A DNA stretch of 35,109 nt from Amycolatopsis kentuckyensis. GTDB taxonomy: Bacteria; Actinomycetota; Actinomycetes; Mycobacteriales; Pseudonocardiaceae. The stretch lies in contig NZ_MUMI01000089.1 of assembly GCF_002155975.1 (NCBI RefSeq), forward strand, positions 1-35,109, written 5' to 3'. Below are positions 1-8,131 of this stretch, in pieces (within the stretch, counting starts at the first letter, position 1; every line of letters starts with the position of its first letter). Below the pieces are notes generated by a model that saw only the letters and a list, made by a program, of their open reading frames with translations, did not search any database and was not told the DNA's origin. Both the position numbers and the translations under genes were made by a program.

Positions 1-1344
<1,344 letters not shown>

Positions 1345-1347
1345 CGG

Positions 1348-1887
1348 CTACCGCTCCTTCCCGGTGGTCTGGTGGACCACCGGGGAGAGCGGGCCGTAGT
1401 GCAGCGCCCGGACGCGGTAGGCGGAGCTCTCTTCGCCGGGCAGCAGCGAGAGCAGGCAGGTCGTCACGTCCGGATCGGTCACCTCGACCGGGTCGAAGTC
1501 CGGCGCGCCCGGGCGGCGGATCTCCAACAGGTAGCCGGCTTCGTCGCGGGTGCGGTCGGGCCAGGTGACCGTCACCGTGCCGTCCGAAGTCGCCGCGACC
1601 ACGTCCGTCGAGACCGGGCCGGTGAACGGCTGCACCCGGTAGTAGAACGGCGTCTCCGGGATCAGGTCCGGGTGGCGGTAGCTCATCGTGTGCGCGGGCA
1701 GGAACCGCAGCGTCGTCCAGGGCCCGGCCGGGTCGTTCGCGTACTCGACGCGGTGCCCGGCGCCGTCGTCCCGCCACGTCAGCACCACGTCGGTGGGCGA
1801 AGTCAGGGTCGCGGTGAAGGCGGGCGGAGATGCCGCGGAACAGCCCGCGGCCAGCAGCGCCGCCAGGACGAGGGGTTTGACGGGCAC
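1348..1887 (-). CDS. Putative lipoprotein with fibronectin type III-like domains
   Basis: A GTG start at 1887 is preceded by GGGAGG at good spacing. The 179-residue product begins with a short hydrophobic segment ending in the lipobox LLAAGC, so it should be lipidated and anchored outside the membrane. The remainder has two stretches resembling fibronectin type III folds: TSPTDVVLTWRDDG with YRVQPFTG, then SDGTVTVTWPDRT with YRVRALHYG. No catalytic motif is visible. Such domains usually mediate binding or act as spacers. It runs convergently into uvrA and divergently from the secreted-repeat lipoprotein at 2104. A longer frame upstream is open but lacks a ribosome site and overlaps the other promoter region, so the short start is preferred. 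The specific role is unknown. Confidence 0.75.
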   Translation of the reverse strand: MPVKPLVLAALLAAGCSAASPPAFTATLTSPTDVVLTWRDDGAGHRVEYANDPAGPWTTLRFLPAHTMSYRHPDLIPETPFYYRVQPFTGPVSTDVVAATSDGTVTVTWPDRTRDEAGYLLEIRRPGAPDFDPVEVTDPDVTTCLLSLLPGEESSAYRVRALHYGPLSPVVHQTTGKER

Positions 1888-1922
1888 GGCGGCCTCCCGG
1901 AACGGGCGGGGCGGACGTGAGC

Positions 1923-1952
1923 AGCTTAGGAAGCCCGTCCGCACGGCGACAA
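1923..1952 (-). promoter_or_regulatory. Possible sigma-70-type promoter for the fibronectin-like lipoprotein
   Basis: Read on the reverse strand, TTGTCG (1952-1947) and TAAGCT (1928-1923) are separated by 18 bases and lie about 36 bases upstream of the GTG start. The hexamers are reasonable actinobacterial -35/-10 matches, but single promoters of this quality also occur by chance. Confidence 0.3.
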
Positions 1953-2020
1953 GATCGTGCCGATCACCGGGGCACACCAATCCGTCGGCGAACCGGCACC
2001 GAATGGCGCGAAAACCGGGC

Positions 2021-2048
2021 TGAACCGTTTTGCGCCTGCCGCCGTGTT
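2021..2048 (+). promoter_or_regulatory. SigL-type ECF promoter upstream of the secreted-repeat lipoprotein
   Basis: TGAACC at 2021-2026 is followed after 16 bases by CGTGTT at 2043-2048. This matches the TGAACC/CGTgtc promoter consensus I recall for the mycobacterial ECF factor SigL. A SigL-like factor is encoded 0.7 kb downstream, and the lipoprotein ATG lies about 55 bases after the -10. The gene order makes this lipoprotein a likely direct target of that sigma factor. The assignment is inference from motif and proximity. Confidence 0.6.
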
Positions 2049-2103
2049 CTGGGTGTCGAGGTCCGCCGGATGGCGGAGCCGCCCTCACCGAGGAGAGAAC
2101 GTC

Positions 2104-2607
2104 ATGAACCGTATCCGGCCGGTGGTCCTCAGCGCGGTGGCGCTGTTTGCCGTCGCCTCCTTGTCCGCCTGCGGTGAGATGGCCGACGGCGCCCAAGGAC
2201 CGCAACACGGCGAACCGGGGCACAAGATGCTCCAGGTCGGCACGGTCAACGGCGTCGGCGCGGTGGTCACCGACGCCGACGGCAAGACGCTCTACCGGTT
2301 CGACAAAGACCTCTCCCAGCCGCCGACGTCGAACTGCGACGGCGACTGCACGAAGTCCTGGCAGCCGATGCTGGCCGGGGTGGCCACGCCGATGCTCAAG
2401 GGCATCCAGGACACCCAGGTCGGCACGGCGACCCGCAAGGACGGCAGCAAGCAGATCACGCTCAACGGCTGGCCGCTGTACGAGTTCGCGGGCGACAAGG
2501 CGGCGGGCGACATGAACGGCCAGGGCGCGAACGGCACGTGGTTCGCGATCGCCCCGGACGGCAGCAAGATCACCGCGGGCAGCAAAGCCGGCGGGTCAGG
2601 GTCCTGA
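2104..2607 (+). CDS. Secreted-repeat lipoprotein (COG4315 / Lipoprotein_15 type)
   Basis: ATG at 2104 follows AGGAG at 2091-2095. The 167-residue product has a signal peptide ending in a lipobox (ASLSAC near residue 23) and two copies of the secreted repeat of unknown function: VVTDADGKTLYRFDKD followed by CTKSWQPM, and later LNGWPLYEFAGDKAAGD followed by GTWFAIAPDG. A Cys pair (NCDGDC) lies in the first repeat. Proteins of this family are extracytoplasmic, and some occur next to ECF sigma factors. Here it precedes sigL-rslA and carries a SigL-type promoter, suggesting membership of an envelope-stress or redox regulon. The molecular function is unknown. A longer open frame upstream exists but has no signal or ribosome site. 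Confidence 0.85.
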   Translation: MNRIRPVVLSAVALFAVASLSACGEMADGAQGPQHGEPGHKMLQVGTVNGVGAVVTDADGKTLYRFDKDLSQPPTSNCDGDCTKSWQPMLAGVATPMLKGIQDTQVGTATRKDGSKQITLNGWPLYEFAGDKAAGDMNGQGANGTWFAIAPDGSKITAGSKAGGSGS

Positions 2608-2752
2608 CGGACGACGGGTTTCCGGGCAAACGAGGAAGGACGGGCAGCCGATGAACACCATGGTCGCGCTGCGCTCGGCGCACGCACCGCCGGTGGAGCT
2701 GAGGGTTGCACTACTGTCCTCGACGACTCAGAACACCGTCGGGAGGACGAGG

Positions 2753-3304
2753 GTGGCCATAGGAGGCAGGCGGCCTAAGAAGGCCAAAGGCGAAGACCTG
2801 ATTCGGCAGCTGTACGCCGAACACGGGCGAAGCCTGCTGGCCTACGCGACGAGGCTGACCGGGGATCGGGCGGCAGCCGAGGACGTGGTCCAGGAGACGC
2901 TCGTCCGTGCTTGGAAACACGCGGACGATCTGCAGAACGACGGGAAAGGCTCGGTGCGCGGCTGGTTGCTGACCGTCGCGCGCAACCTGGTCACCGACCG
3001 GGCACGGGCCCGGGCGGCCCGGCCACAAGAGGTGGCCGAACCGGCCGAAGGCGTGCCGACCCCGGCCGTCGAGCGCGATCACGCCCAGGGCGTGGTCGAC
3101 TCGATGACCGTGCTCGGCGCGATGGACGGGCTGTCCAACGAGCATCGAGAGGTCCTGGTGGAGATCTACTACCGGGGACGGACGGTGGCCGAAGCGGCGA
3201 GAACACTGGGCGTCGCACCGGGTACCGTGAAATCAAGGTCGTACTACGCACTACGAGCACTCAGAGCAGCGATGATTTCGAGCGGAACGGAGGTGGCGCG
3301 ATGA
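2753..3304 (+). CDS. sigL: ECF RNA polymerase sigma factor, SigL-like
   Basis: This 183-residue protein is an extracytoplasmic-function sigma factor that redirects RNA polymerase to a small regulon. Region 2 spans about residues 16-85 (LYAEHGRSLLAYATRLTGD, AEDVVQETLVRAW). Region 4 spans about 128-172 (LSNEHREVLVEIYYRG, then a helix-turn-helix ending GTVKSRSYYALRAL). The closest family I recognise is mycobacterial SigL. GTG at 2753 is chosen because GGAGG lies six bases upstream; an in-frame ATG at 2651 would add 34 residues not typical of the family. Its stop overlaps the ATG of the anti-sigma gene (ATGA), so the two are translationally coupled. Activity is probably released by the adjacent zinc anti-sigma factor. 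Confidence 0.88.
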   Translation: MAIGGRRPKKAKGEDLIRQLYAEHGRSLLAYATRLTGDRAAAEDVVQETLVRAWKHADDLQNDGKGSVRGWLLTVARNLVTDRARARAARPQEVAEPAEGVPTPAVERDHAQGVVDSMTVLGAMDGLSNEHREVLVEIYYRGRTVAEAARTLGVAPGTVKSRSYYALRALRAAMISSGTEVAR

Positions 3305-4008
3305 ACTCGGTGGACGAGAGTCACACGCAGCTCGGCGCGTACGCCCTCGGCGCGCTCGATCCCGGGGAGGCGGCCGACTTCGAGCGGCGGCACCTGCAGA
3401 CCTGCGCGCAATGCCGGTTCGACCTGAACGAGCTCGTGGCCCTGCGCGACTCACTCGACGAGGTACCGCCCGAGGCGTTCCTCGACGGACCGCCCGAAGG
3501 CGGGGACCTGCTGCTGCAGAAGACCCTGCGCCGGGTGCGCGACGAAGAGGAGCGCGTGGCACCGGCCCGCTCGACGCCTCGCCGGGGTTTGGCCCTGGTC
3601 GCGGCCGCGGTGCTGGTGGTGGCCGCCCTCGGTGGCGGCGTGCTGGTCGGACGGCAGACGGCCGAGCCGCCGCCTCAGGCGGCTCCCGGGCCGGAGACGC
3701 CCGGCACGAAGACCGCCGAAGGCCGTGATCCGACCACCGGGGTTCAGCTGACCGCGTCGGTCATCCCGTTCCAGGGCTGGGTCAAGACGGAAGTCAGCGT
3801 CAAGGGCGTTCACGCCGGCGAGAAGTGCCTGCTCCAAGTGGTGACCAAGGAAGGCCAAGCGGTCACCGCCGGCAGCTGGCAGGTGTCGGAAAAGTGGGAG
3901 AGCCAGGGCTTCAAGCTCGACGGGTCGGCCTTGGTCGCCCCCGACGACGTGAAGTCGGTCGACATCGTCACGGTGGACGGCCGGAAGCTGGTCTCGGCCC
4001 AGGTGTGA
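3301..4008 (+). CDS. rslA: Membrane-anchored zinc anti-sigma factor (RslA-like)
   Basis: The 235-residue product is the expected antagonist of the sigma factor encoded directly upstream, whose stop codon it overlaps. The N-terminal cytoplasmic part carries the zinc-binding anti-sigma signature H31-x3-C35-x2-C38 (HLQTCAQC) within a zf-HC2 fold. One transmembrane helix lies near residues 95-117 (ALVAAAVLVVAALGGGVLVG). A Pro-rich linker and an extracytoplasmic domain of about 110 residues follow, as in RskA/RslA proteins. Such domains sense an envelope signal, and the sigma factor is released by loss of zinc or by proteolysis. The ATGA junction suggests near-stoichiometric production of both proteins. 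The specific signal cannot be read from sequence. Confidence 0.87.
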   Translation: MNSVDESHTQLGAYALGALDPGEAADFERRHLQTCAQCRFDLNELVALRDSLDEVPPEAFLDGPPEGGDLLLQKTLRRVRDEEERVAPARSTPRRGLALVAAAVLVVAALGGGVLVGRQTAEPPPQAAPGPETPGTKTAEGRDPTTGVQLTASVIPFQGWVKTEVSVKGVHAGEKCLLQVVTKEGQAVTAGSWQVSEKWESQGFKLDGSALVAPDDVKSVDIVTVDGRKLVSAQV

Positions 4009-4009
4009 C

Positions 4010-4453
4010 GTGACGGGCGCGCGCTACCGGTTCCGCAGCACGTGGCTGCTGCCGGGAACCGTGCCCGAGCGGGTGTTCGGCGTGGTCACCGACCTCGCCG
4101 GCTACCCGCGGTGGTGGTCGGACGTCCGCGCGGTGCGCCGCGTGGACGACGACACCGCCGAGCTGGTTTGCCGGTCCCGGCTGCCGTTCCGGATCGTCGT
4201 CCGGATGCACCGGGACCACCAGGACGAGCGCACGGGCCTGATGCGGGTCAGGCTCAGTGGCGACCTCGACGGGACCCTGACGGGAGCGGTCCGCGCGGCG
4301 GGCGCGGGCACGCTGCTGGAAATCACCCAGGACGTCCAGGCCCGGAAGAAGTTGCTGCGGCGCTTCGACACGGTGGCCCGGCCGCTCTTCCGCGCGAACC
4401 ACGCGCTGATGATGCGGCGGGGCCACCGTGGGCTTTCGGCCTACCTCACGTGA
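4010..4453 (+). CDS. SRPBCC / polyketide-cyclase-like ligand-binding protein
   Basis: A GTG one base after the rslA stop starts this 147-residue protein, third gene of the sigma operon. The opening (RYRFRSTWLLPGTVPERVF followed by DLAGYPRWWSDV) is the typical first strand and helix pair of the SRPBCC (START-like, polyketide cyclase 2) fold, and LLEITQDVQA lies on a late strand. These proteins bind a hydrophobic ligand in a deep cavity; enzymatic activity cannot be predicted. Co-transcription with sigL-rslA suggests an envelope or lipid-related task. The last codons (CTC ACG TGA) coincide with the first unit of the 21-bp repeat array that follows, so the gene's stop codon is part of the repeat. 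Confidence 0.8.
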   Translation: MTGARYRFRSTWLLPGTVPERVFGVVTDLAGYPRWWSDVRAVRRVDDDTAELVCRSRLPFRIVVRMHRDHQDERTGLMRVRLSGDLDGTLTGAVRAAGAGTLLEITQDVQARKKLLRRFDTVARPLFRANHALMMRRGHRGLSAYLT

Positions 4454-4619
4454 TCAAGACCGGAACCCGCGTGATCAAAGCCGGAACTCACGTGATTGAA
4501 GCCGGAACCCGCGTGATTGAAGCCGGAACTCGCGAGTTACGGCTCTGATCACGCGAGTTGCGGGTCTGATCACGTGAGTTGCGGGTCTGATCACGTGAGT
4601 TACGGGTTGGGTCACGCGA
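4446..4619. repeat. Inverted array of eight 21-bp units between convergent genes
   Basis: Four 21-bp units (starting near 4447, 4468, 4489 and 4510; consensus CGTGATCArAsCCGnAACTC) are followed by four units in the opposite orientation. They are mirrored around the palindrome AACTCGCGAGTT (4527-4538), with the axis between 4532 and 4533. The TGA of the SRPBCC gene (4451-4453) and the TGA of the MFS gene (4614-4612, reverse strand) sit at exactly mirror-image positions, each inside the outermost unit. The array could fold into a long imperfect hairpin and serve as a bidirectional terminator, or bind a protein with two-turn periodicity. There are no spacers, so it is not a CRISPR array. Confidence 0.9.
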
Positions 4620-6024
4620 GATCGGCGGTGCAGACCTCCGGCTCCGGCGCCGCTCGGCGGGTGCGGCGGGACAGGACCAGGCCGCCCAGGGCGACCGCCG
4701 TGATCAGGAAGCCCGCGCTCACCCCGTAGGCCAGCCGGAACCCGGCCGCCAGTGCCTCGCGGTGGTCCACTCCGGCCAGGCTCTCCGTGCGGGACGCGGC
4801 CACCGCGGCCAGCACCGCCGTGCCGACCGCCGCACCCACCTGCTGGGTCGTGTTGATCAGCCCGGACGCCACGCCGGCGTCCTCCGCCGGGACGTCCGCC
4901 ATCGCCAGGCCCATCAGCGCCGGGATGGCCGCGCCGGCGCCGAGGCCCATCAGGAGCAGCGGCGGCAGGACGTCGGCGAAGTAGGAGCCCGACACGCGGG
5001 TGAGCAGCAGCAGGCCCACGATCACCAGGCCGAGCCCGCCCAGCAGCACCGCCCGCGGGCCGAACCGCGCCGCGAGCTTGTCCGCGAAACCGAGCGACGC
5101 CACCGCGATCACCAGCGGCACCGGCAGGAACGCGACGCCGGTCCACAGCGCGTCCAGGCCCAGTACCTGCTGCAGGTACAACGCCGTGACGAACTGGAAG
5201 CCGAGCATTCCGGCGACCATCAGCACCATCACCACGTTCGCGCCGGTCACCGCGCGGATCCGGAACAGCCGCAGCGGCAACAGCGGCGTCCGCGCCCTCG
5301 CCTGCCGCACCGCGAAGGCCGCGAGCAGGCCGACGGCGGCGGCCACGGCGCCCCAGGCCGACGCCGAAATGCCGTACACGCCCAGCATCACGGCCGCGGT
5401 GACCAGCAGGGCGCCGAAGACGTCCAGGCCCGCCCGCAGGCCCGTCCCGCGGTCCGGCGAGACCACCCGGACGGCCAGCAGCAGCGCGGCCACGCCGATC
5501 GGCAGGTTGACGTAGAACGTCCAGTGCCAGTTCAGCGCCTGCGTCAGCGCGCCGCCCGCGATGAGCCCGATCGACGCGCCCGCCGCCTGCGTGAAGCTGT
5601 ACACCCCGATCGCCTTCGCCCGGGCCCGCGGCTCGGGGTACATGGTGACGATCATCCCGAGCACCACGGCCGACGCCAGCGCGCCGCCGACGCCCTGGGC
5701 GAACCGCGCCACGACCAGGACACCCGCGTCCGCGGCCAGGCCGGCGACGAGCGAAGCGAGCGTGAACAGGCTCAGCCCGCCGAGGAAGACGCGGCGGCGG
5801 CCGAGCAGGTCGCCGAGCCGCCCGGAGAGCAGGAGCAGGCCGCCGAAGGCGACCAGGTAGGCGGTGAAGACCCAGGAGAGCCCGGCGGGCGTGAAGCCGA
5901 GGTCGGCCTGGATCGCCGGCAGCGCCACCGCGACGATGCTGCTGTCGAGCACGACCATCAGCGAGGCGGCGCACAGCACCGCCAAGGCGAGGCCGCGCGA
6001 GCGGGTGGGGTGGTTCTCGGCCAT
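4612..6024 (-). CDS. MFS multidrug efflux transporter, DHA2 (EmrB/QacA) family
   Basis: This 470-residue integral membrane protein should export drugs in exchange for protons. The first helix carries the DHA2 motif D1 (LDSSIVAVALPAIQADLGF), and the motif-A loop appears as LLGRRRVFLGG. About 14 hydrophobic helices can be counted, the family norm. The ATG at 6024 is preceded by GGAGGGG; an in-frame ATG at 6102 lies within the divergent promoter region and lacks a ribosome site. The divergently transcribed HxlR regulator at 6129 probably controls it through the intervening palindrome. The C-terminal codons CTC GCG TGA belong to the outermost unit of the 21-bp repeat array. Substrates cannot be predicted. 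Confidence 0.9.
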   Translation of the reverse strand: MAENHPTRSRGLALAVLCAASLMVVLDSSIVAVALPAIQADLGFTPAGLSWVFTAYLVAFGGLLLLSGRLGDLLGRRRVFLGGLSLFTLASLVAGLAADAGVLVVARFAQGVGGALASAVVLGMIVTMYPEPRARAKAIGVYSFTQAAGASIGLIAGGALTQALNWHWTFYVNLPIGVAALLLAVRVVSPDRGTGLRAGLDVFGALLVTAAVMLGVYGISASAWGAVAAAVGLLAAFAVRQARARTPLLPLRLFRIRAVTGANVVMVLMVAGMLGFQFVTALYLQQVLGLDALWTGVAFLPVPLVIAVASLGFADKLAARFGPRAVLLGGLGLVIVGLLLLTRVSGSYFADVLPPLLLMGLGAGAAIPALMGLAMADVPAEDAGVASGLINTTQQVGAAVGTAVLAAVAASRTESLAGVDHREALAAGFRLAYGVSAGFLITAVALGGLVLSRRTRRAAPEPEVCTADLA

Positions 6025-6064
6025 GTCAGGCCCCTCCAGTCGAGAGTTCCCCTGGTCGTTGCCA

Positions 6065-6087
6065 GGGCACTTCTTGTAACAGTGCCC
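6065..6087. promoter_or_regulatory. Candidate HxlR operator palindrome
   Basis: GGGCACT (6065-6071) and AGTGCCC (6081-6087) form perfect 7-bp inverted arms around a 9-base AT-richer centre (TCTTGTAAC). The site lies between the divergent MFS gene (start 6024) and the HxlR gene (start 6129). That is where a dimeric winged-helix regulator controlling both genes would bind. Function is inferred from position and symmetry. Confidence 0.5.
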
Positions 6088-6128
6088 ATCATGTGTGACC
6101 ATGGGGTCGCCCGGAAGGAGGCACTTCC

Positions 6129-6530
6129 ATGTCCCAGGGGAACATCGGTGTACCTGTCCAGGTCACCGAGATCGACCCGGAGAAACTCGACGTCTGCACG
6201 GTGCTGGAGGTCATCAACCGGATCAGCGGCAAGTGGGCGATCGGGATCCTGCTGGAGGCCATCCGGGGCCCGGTGCGGTTCACCGAGCTGGAGCGCGCGG
6301 TCGAGGGGATCAGCCGTCGGATGCTGACGCTGACCCTGCGCAACCTCGAGCGTGACGGCCTGCTGGTCCGCACGATCTACCCGACCGTCCCGCCGCGCGT
6401 GGAGTACGAGGCCACGGCGATGGCGAAGGAGCTGTACCAGTCGCTGAACGGCCTGCTCGGCTGGGCGGAGCGGCACCGCGACGAAATCGCGGCCGCGCGC
6501 GTCGCCTACGACGGCCACGCGGCCTGCTGA
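6129..6530 (+). CDS. HxlR-family winged-helix transcriptional regulator
   Basis: The 133-residue protein has the whole HxlR core: Cys23 in CTVLEVINRISGKWAIGIL, then GPVRFTELERAVEGISRRML, LRNLERDGLLVRTIYPTVPP and RVEYEATAMAKEL. HxlR proteins are DNA-binding dimers that often respond to electrophiles, quinones or drugs through an N-terminal cysteine, and Cys23 is in the expected position. ATG at 6129 follows AAGGAGG at 6115-6121. It is transcribed divergently from the MFS exporter, so it is probably the exporter's local regulator and autoregulated. Two strong hairpins follow the gene. Confidence 0.93.
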   Translation: MSQGNIGVPVQVTEIDPEKLDVCTVLEVINRISGKWAIGILLEAIRGPVRFTELERAVEGISRRMLTLTLRNLERDGLLVRTIYPTVPPRVEYEATAMAKELYQSLNGLLGWAERHRDEIAAARVAYDGHAAC

Positions 6531-6540
6531 AGACGTGGAA

Positions 6541-6582
6541 CGGGCCGCGGTGCGAGGTCGGGGAGACTCGCACCGCGGCCCG
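6541..6582. terminator. Bidirectional terminator hairpin, 16-bp perfect stem
   Basis: CGGGCCGCGGTGCGAG (6541-6556) pairs perfectly with CTCGCACCGCGGCCCG (6567-6582) across a 10-base loop. It lies between the convergent HxlR gene and dctA. There is no T tract, as is usual for high-GC actinomycete terminators. Confidence 0.85.
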
Positions 6583-6590
6583 CGGTAGCT

Positions 6591-6616
6591 CGTGCTCAGC
6601 GGGGGCAGTGAGCACG
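6591..6616. terminator. Second hairpin between HxlR gene and dctA
   Basis: CGTGCTCA (6591-6598) and TGAGCACG (6609-6616) form an 8-bp perfect stem with a 10-base loop, directly after the larger terminator and just before the dctA stop codon. It probably gives termination in the dctA direction. Confidence 0.6.
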
Positions 6617-6631
6617 AACGTTCTGGGGGAG

Positions 6632-7975
6632 CTACCTCACCGCGACTTCCTCGGGATCGGGTTCCCGCTCCTCGTCGATCAACGTCGCTTCGTCGAACGG
6701 CGCGGTCCCGGCGAACACCCGTTCCGCCTGCTCGCGGTCGAACTCCTTCGTCCAGTTGCCGATGAGGACGGTCGCGACGGCGTTGCCCGCGAAGTTCGTC
6801 AGCGCGCGGGCCTCGGACATGAACCGGTCGATGCCGAGGATGAAACCGACGCCGTTGACCAGTTCCGGCCGGTGCGACTGCAGGCCGCTGGCCAGGGTGG
6901 CGATGCCGGAGCCGCTGACGCCGGCGGCGCCCTTCGACGCGATGATCATGAACACCAGCAGGCCGATCTGCGCGCCGATCGACAGCGGCTCGTCCTGGGC
7001 CGCGGCGATGAACAGCGTCGCCATGGTCAGGTAGATCGCCGTGCCGTCCAGGTTGAACGAGTACCCGGTGGGCACGGTGATGCCGACGACCGACTTGCCG
7101 ACGCCGAGGTGCTCCATCTTCGCGATCAGCCGCGGCAGCGCCGATTCCGACGACGACGTCGACAGGATCAGCAGGAACTCGCGGCCGAGGTAGCGCAGCA
7201 GGTTCAGGATGCTGACGCGGGCGCCGATCCACAGCACCAGGCCGAGGATGACGAACACGAACACCAGGCAGGTCGCGTAGAAGCCGATCATGATCACGGC
7301 GAGGCTCTTCAGCGCCGCCCAGCCGGTCGCCCCGACCACGGCGGCGATCGCGCCGAACGCACCGATCGGAGCGGCCCACATGATCATCGCCAGGACCCGG
7401 AAGACCAGGCGCTGGATGTGTTCGACGCCGCGCAGGATCGGTGCGCCCTTCGGGCCCAGCTTCTGCAGCGCGAAGCCGACCAGCAGCGCGATGAGCAGTG
7501 TCTGCAGGACCTGGCCTTCGGTGAAGGCGGACACGAACGTCTTCGGGATGATGTGGAGCAGGAAGTCGACCGGGCCTTCGGCGCCGGTGGCGGACTTCTG
7601 GACGCTCTTCACGTCGGCGGGGTTGAGGTGCAGCCCTTCGCCGGGGTGCAGCAGGTTGCCGACGACCAGGCCGATGGCGAGCGCGAAGGTCGACATCACG
7701 ATGAAGTAGACCAGCGCCATGATGCCGACCTTGCCGACCTTGGCCGCCTTGGCGACCGAGCCGACACCGATCACGATGGTGCAGAAGATGATCGGCGAGA
7801 TCATCATCTTGATCAGGTTGACGAACCCGTCGCCCAGCGGCTTGAGGCCCTTGGCGAAACCGGGGAAGAGAAAGCCCACCAAGATGCCGAGCAGGACCGC
7901 GACGATCACGGCCAGGTAAAGGTAGTGGGTCTTGTCGCGGCGGCGGGGTGCCGCTTCGGGGGTCGGTGTAGGCAC
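6632..7975 (-). CDS. dctA: C4-dicarboxylate:cation symporter DctA (DAACS family)
   Basis: This 447-residue membrane protein imports succinate, fumarate and malate with cations. Family signatures are present: MISPIIFCTIVIGVGSVA early, the serine-rich re-entrant loop LSTSSSESALPRL, the motif TGYSFNLDGTAIYLTMA, and ASKGAAGVSGSG followed by GVGFILGIDRFMSEARALTN. A charged C-terminal tail rich in Asp and Glu follows. The start is GTG at 7975, preceded by TGGAGG. It is divergent from a CitA/DcuS-type sensor kinase and its regulator, the classical arrangement for dicarboxylate-induced transport. Glutamate is a possible alternative substrate for the wider family, but the residues match DctA best. Confidence 0.94.
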   Translation of the reverse strand: MPTPTPEAAPRRRDKTHYLYLAVIVAVLLGILVGFLFPGFAKGLKPLGDGFVNLIKMMISPIIFCTIVIGVGSVAKAAKVGKVGIMALVYFIVMSTFALAIGLVVGNLLHPGEGLHLNPADVKSVQKSATGAEGPVDFLLHIIPKTFVSAFTEGQVLQTLLIALLVGFALQKLGPKGAPILRGVEHIQRLVFRVLAMIMWAAPIGAFGAIAAVVGATGWAALKSLAVIMIGFYATCLVFVFVILGLVLWIGARVSILNLLRYLGREFLLILSTSSSESALPRLIAKMEHLGVGKSVVGITVPTGYSFNLDGTAIYLTMATLFIAAAQDEPLSIGAQIGLLVFMIIASKGAAGVSGSGIATLASGLQSHRPELVNGVGFILGIDRFMSEARALTNFAGNAVATVLIGNWTKEFDREQAERVFAGTAPFDEATLIDEEREPDPEEVAVR

Positions 7976-8131
7976 CGTTGCCTCCAGCTAGGGGTGTTCA
8001 GGTTGCGGCACACTGTAGGCCCAGTTCGGTGATCCGGCTCACTTGTGTTCATTGAGTTCGTGTGATGATCGCACCGTCCCGTTCGGACACCGGCCCGCGC
8101 GGTGTGCTGGTATGAGGAGGTGCCCCCGACG

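Noticed and set aside
4446..4619. CRISPR array
   Set aside because: The 21-bp units are contiguous without spacers, are diverged, and reverse orientation at the centre; no cas genes are nearby.
7976..8131. DcuR-type operator in the dctA/kinase intergenic region
   Set aside because: An AT-richer patch with weak direct repeats (TTGTGTTCA, TTGAGTTCG) is visible near 8041-8065, but it is too imperfect to call a site.
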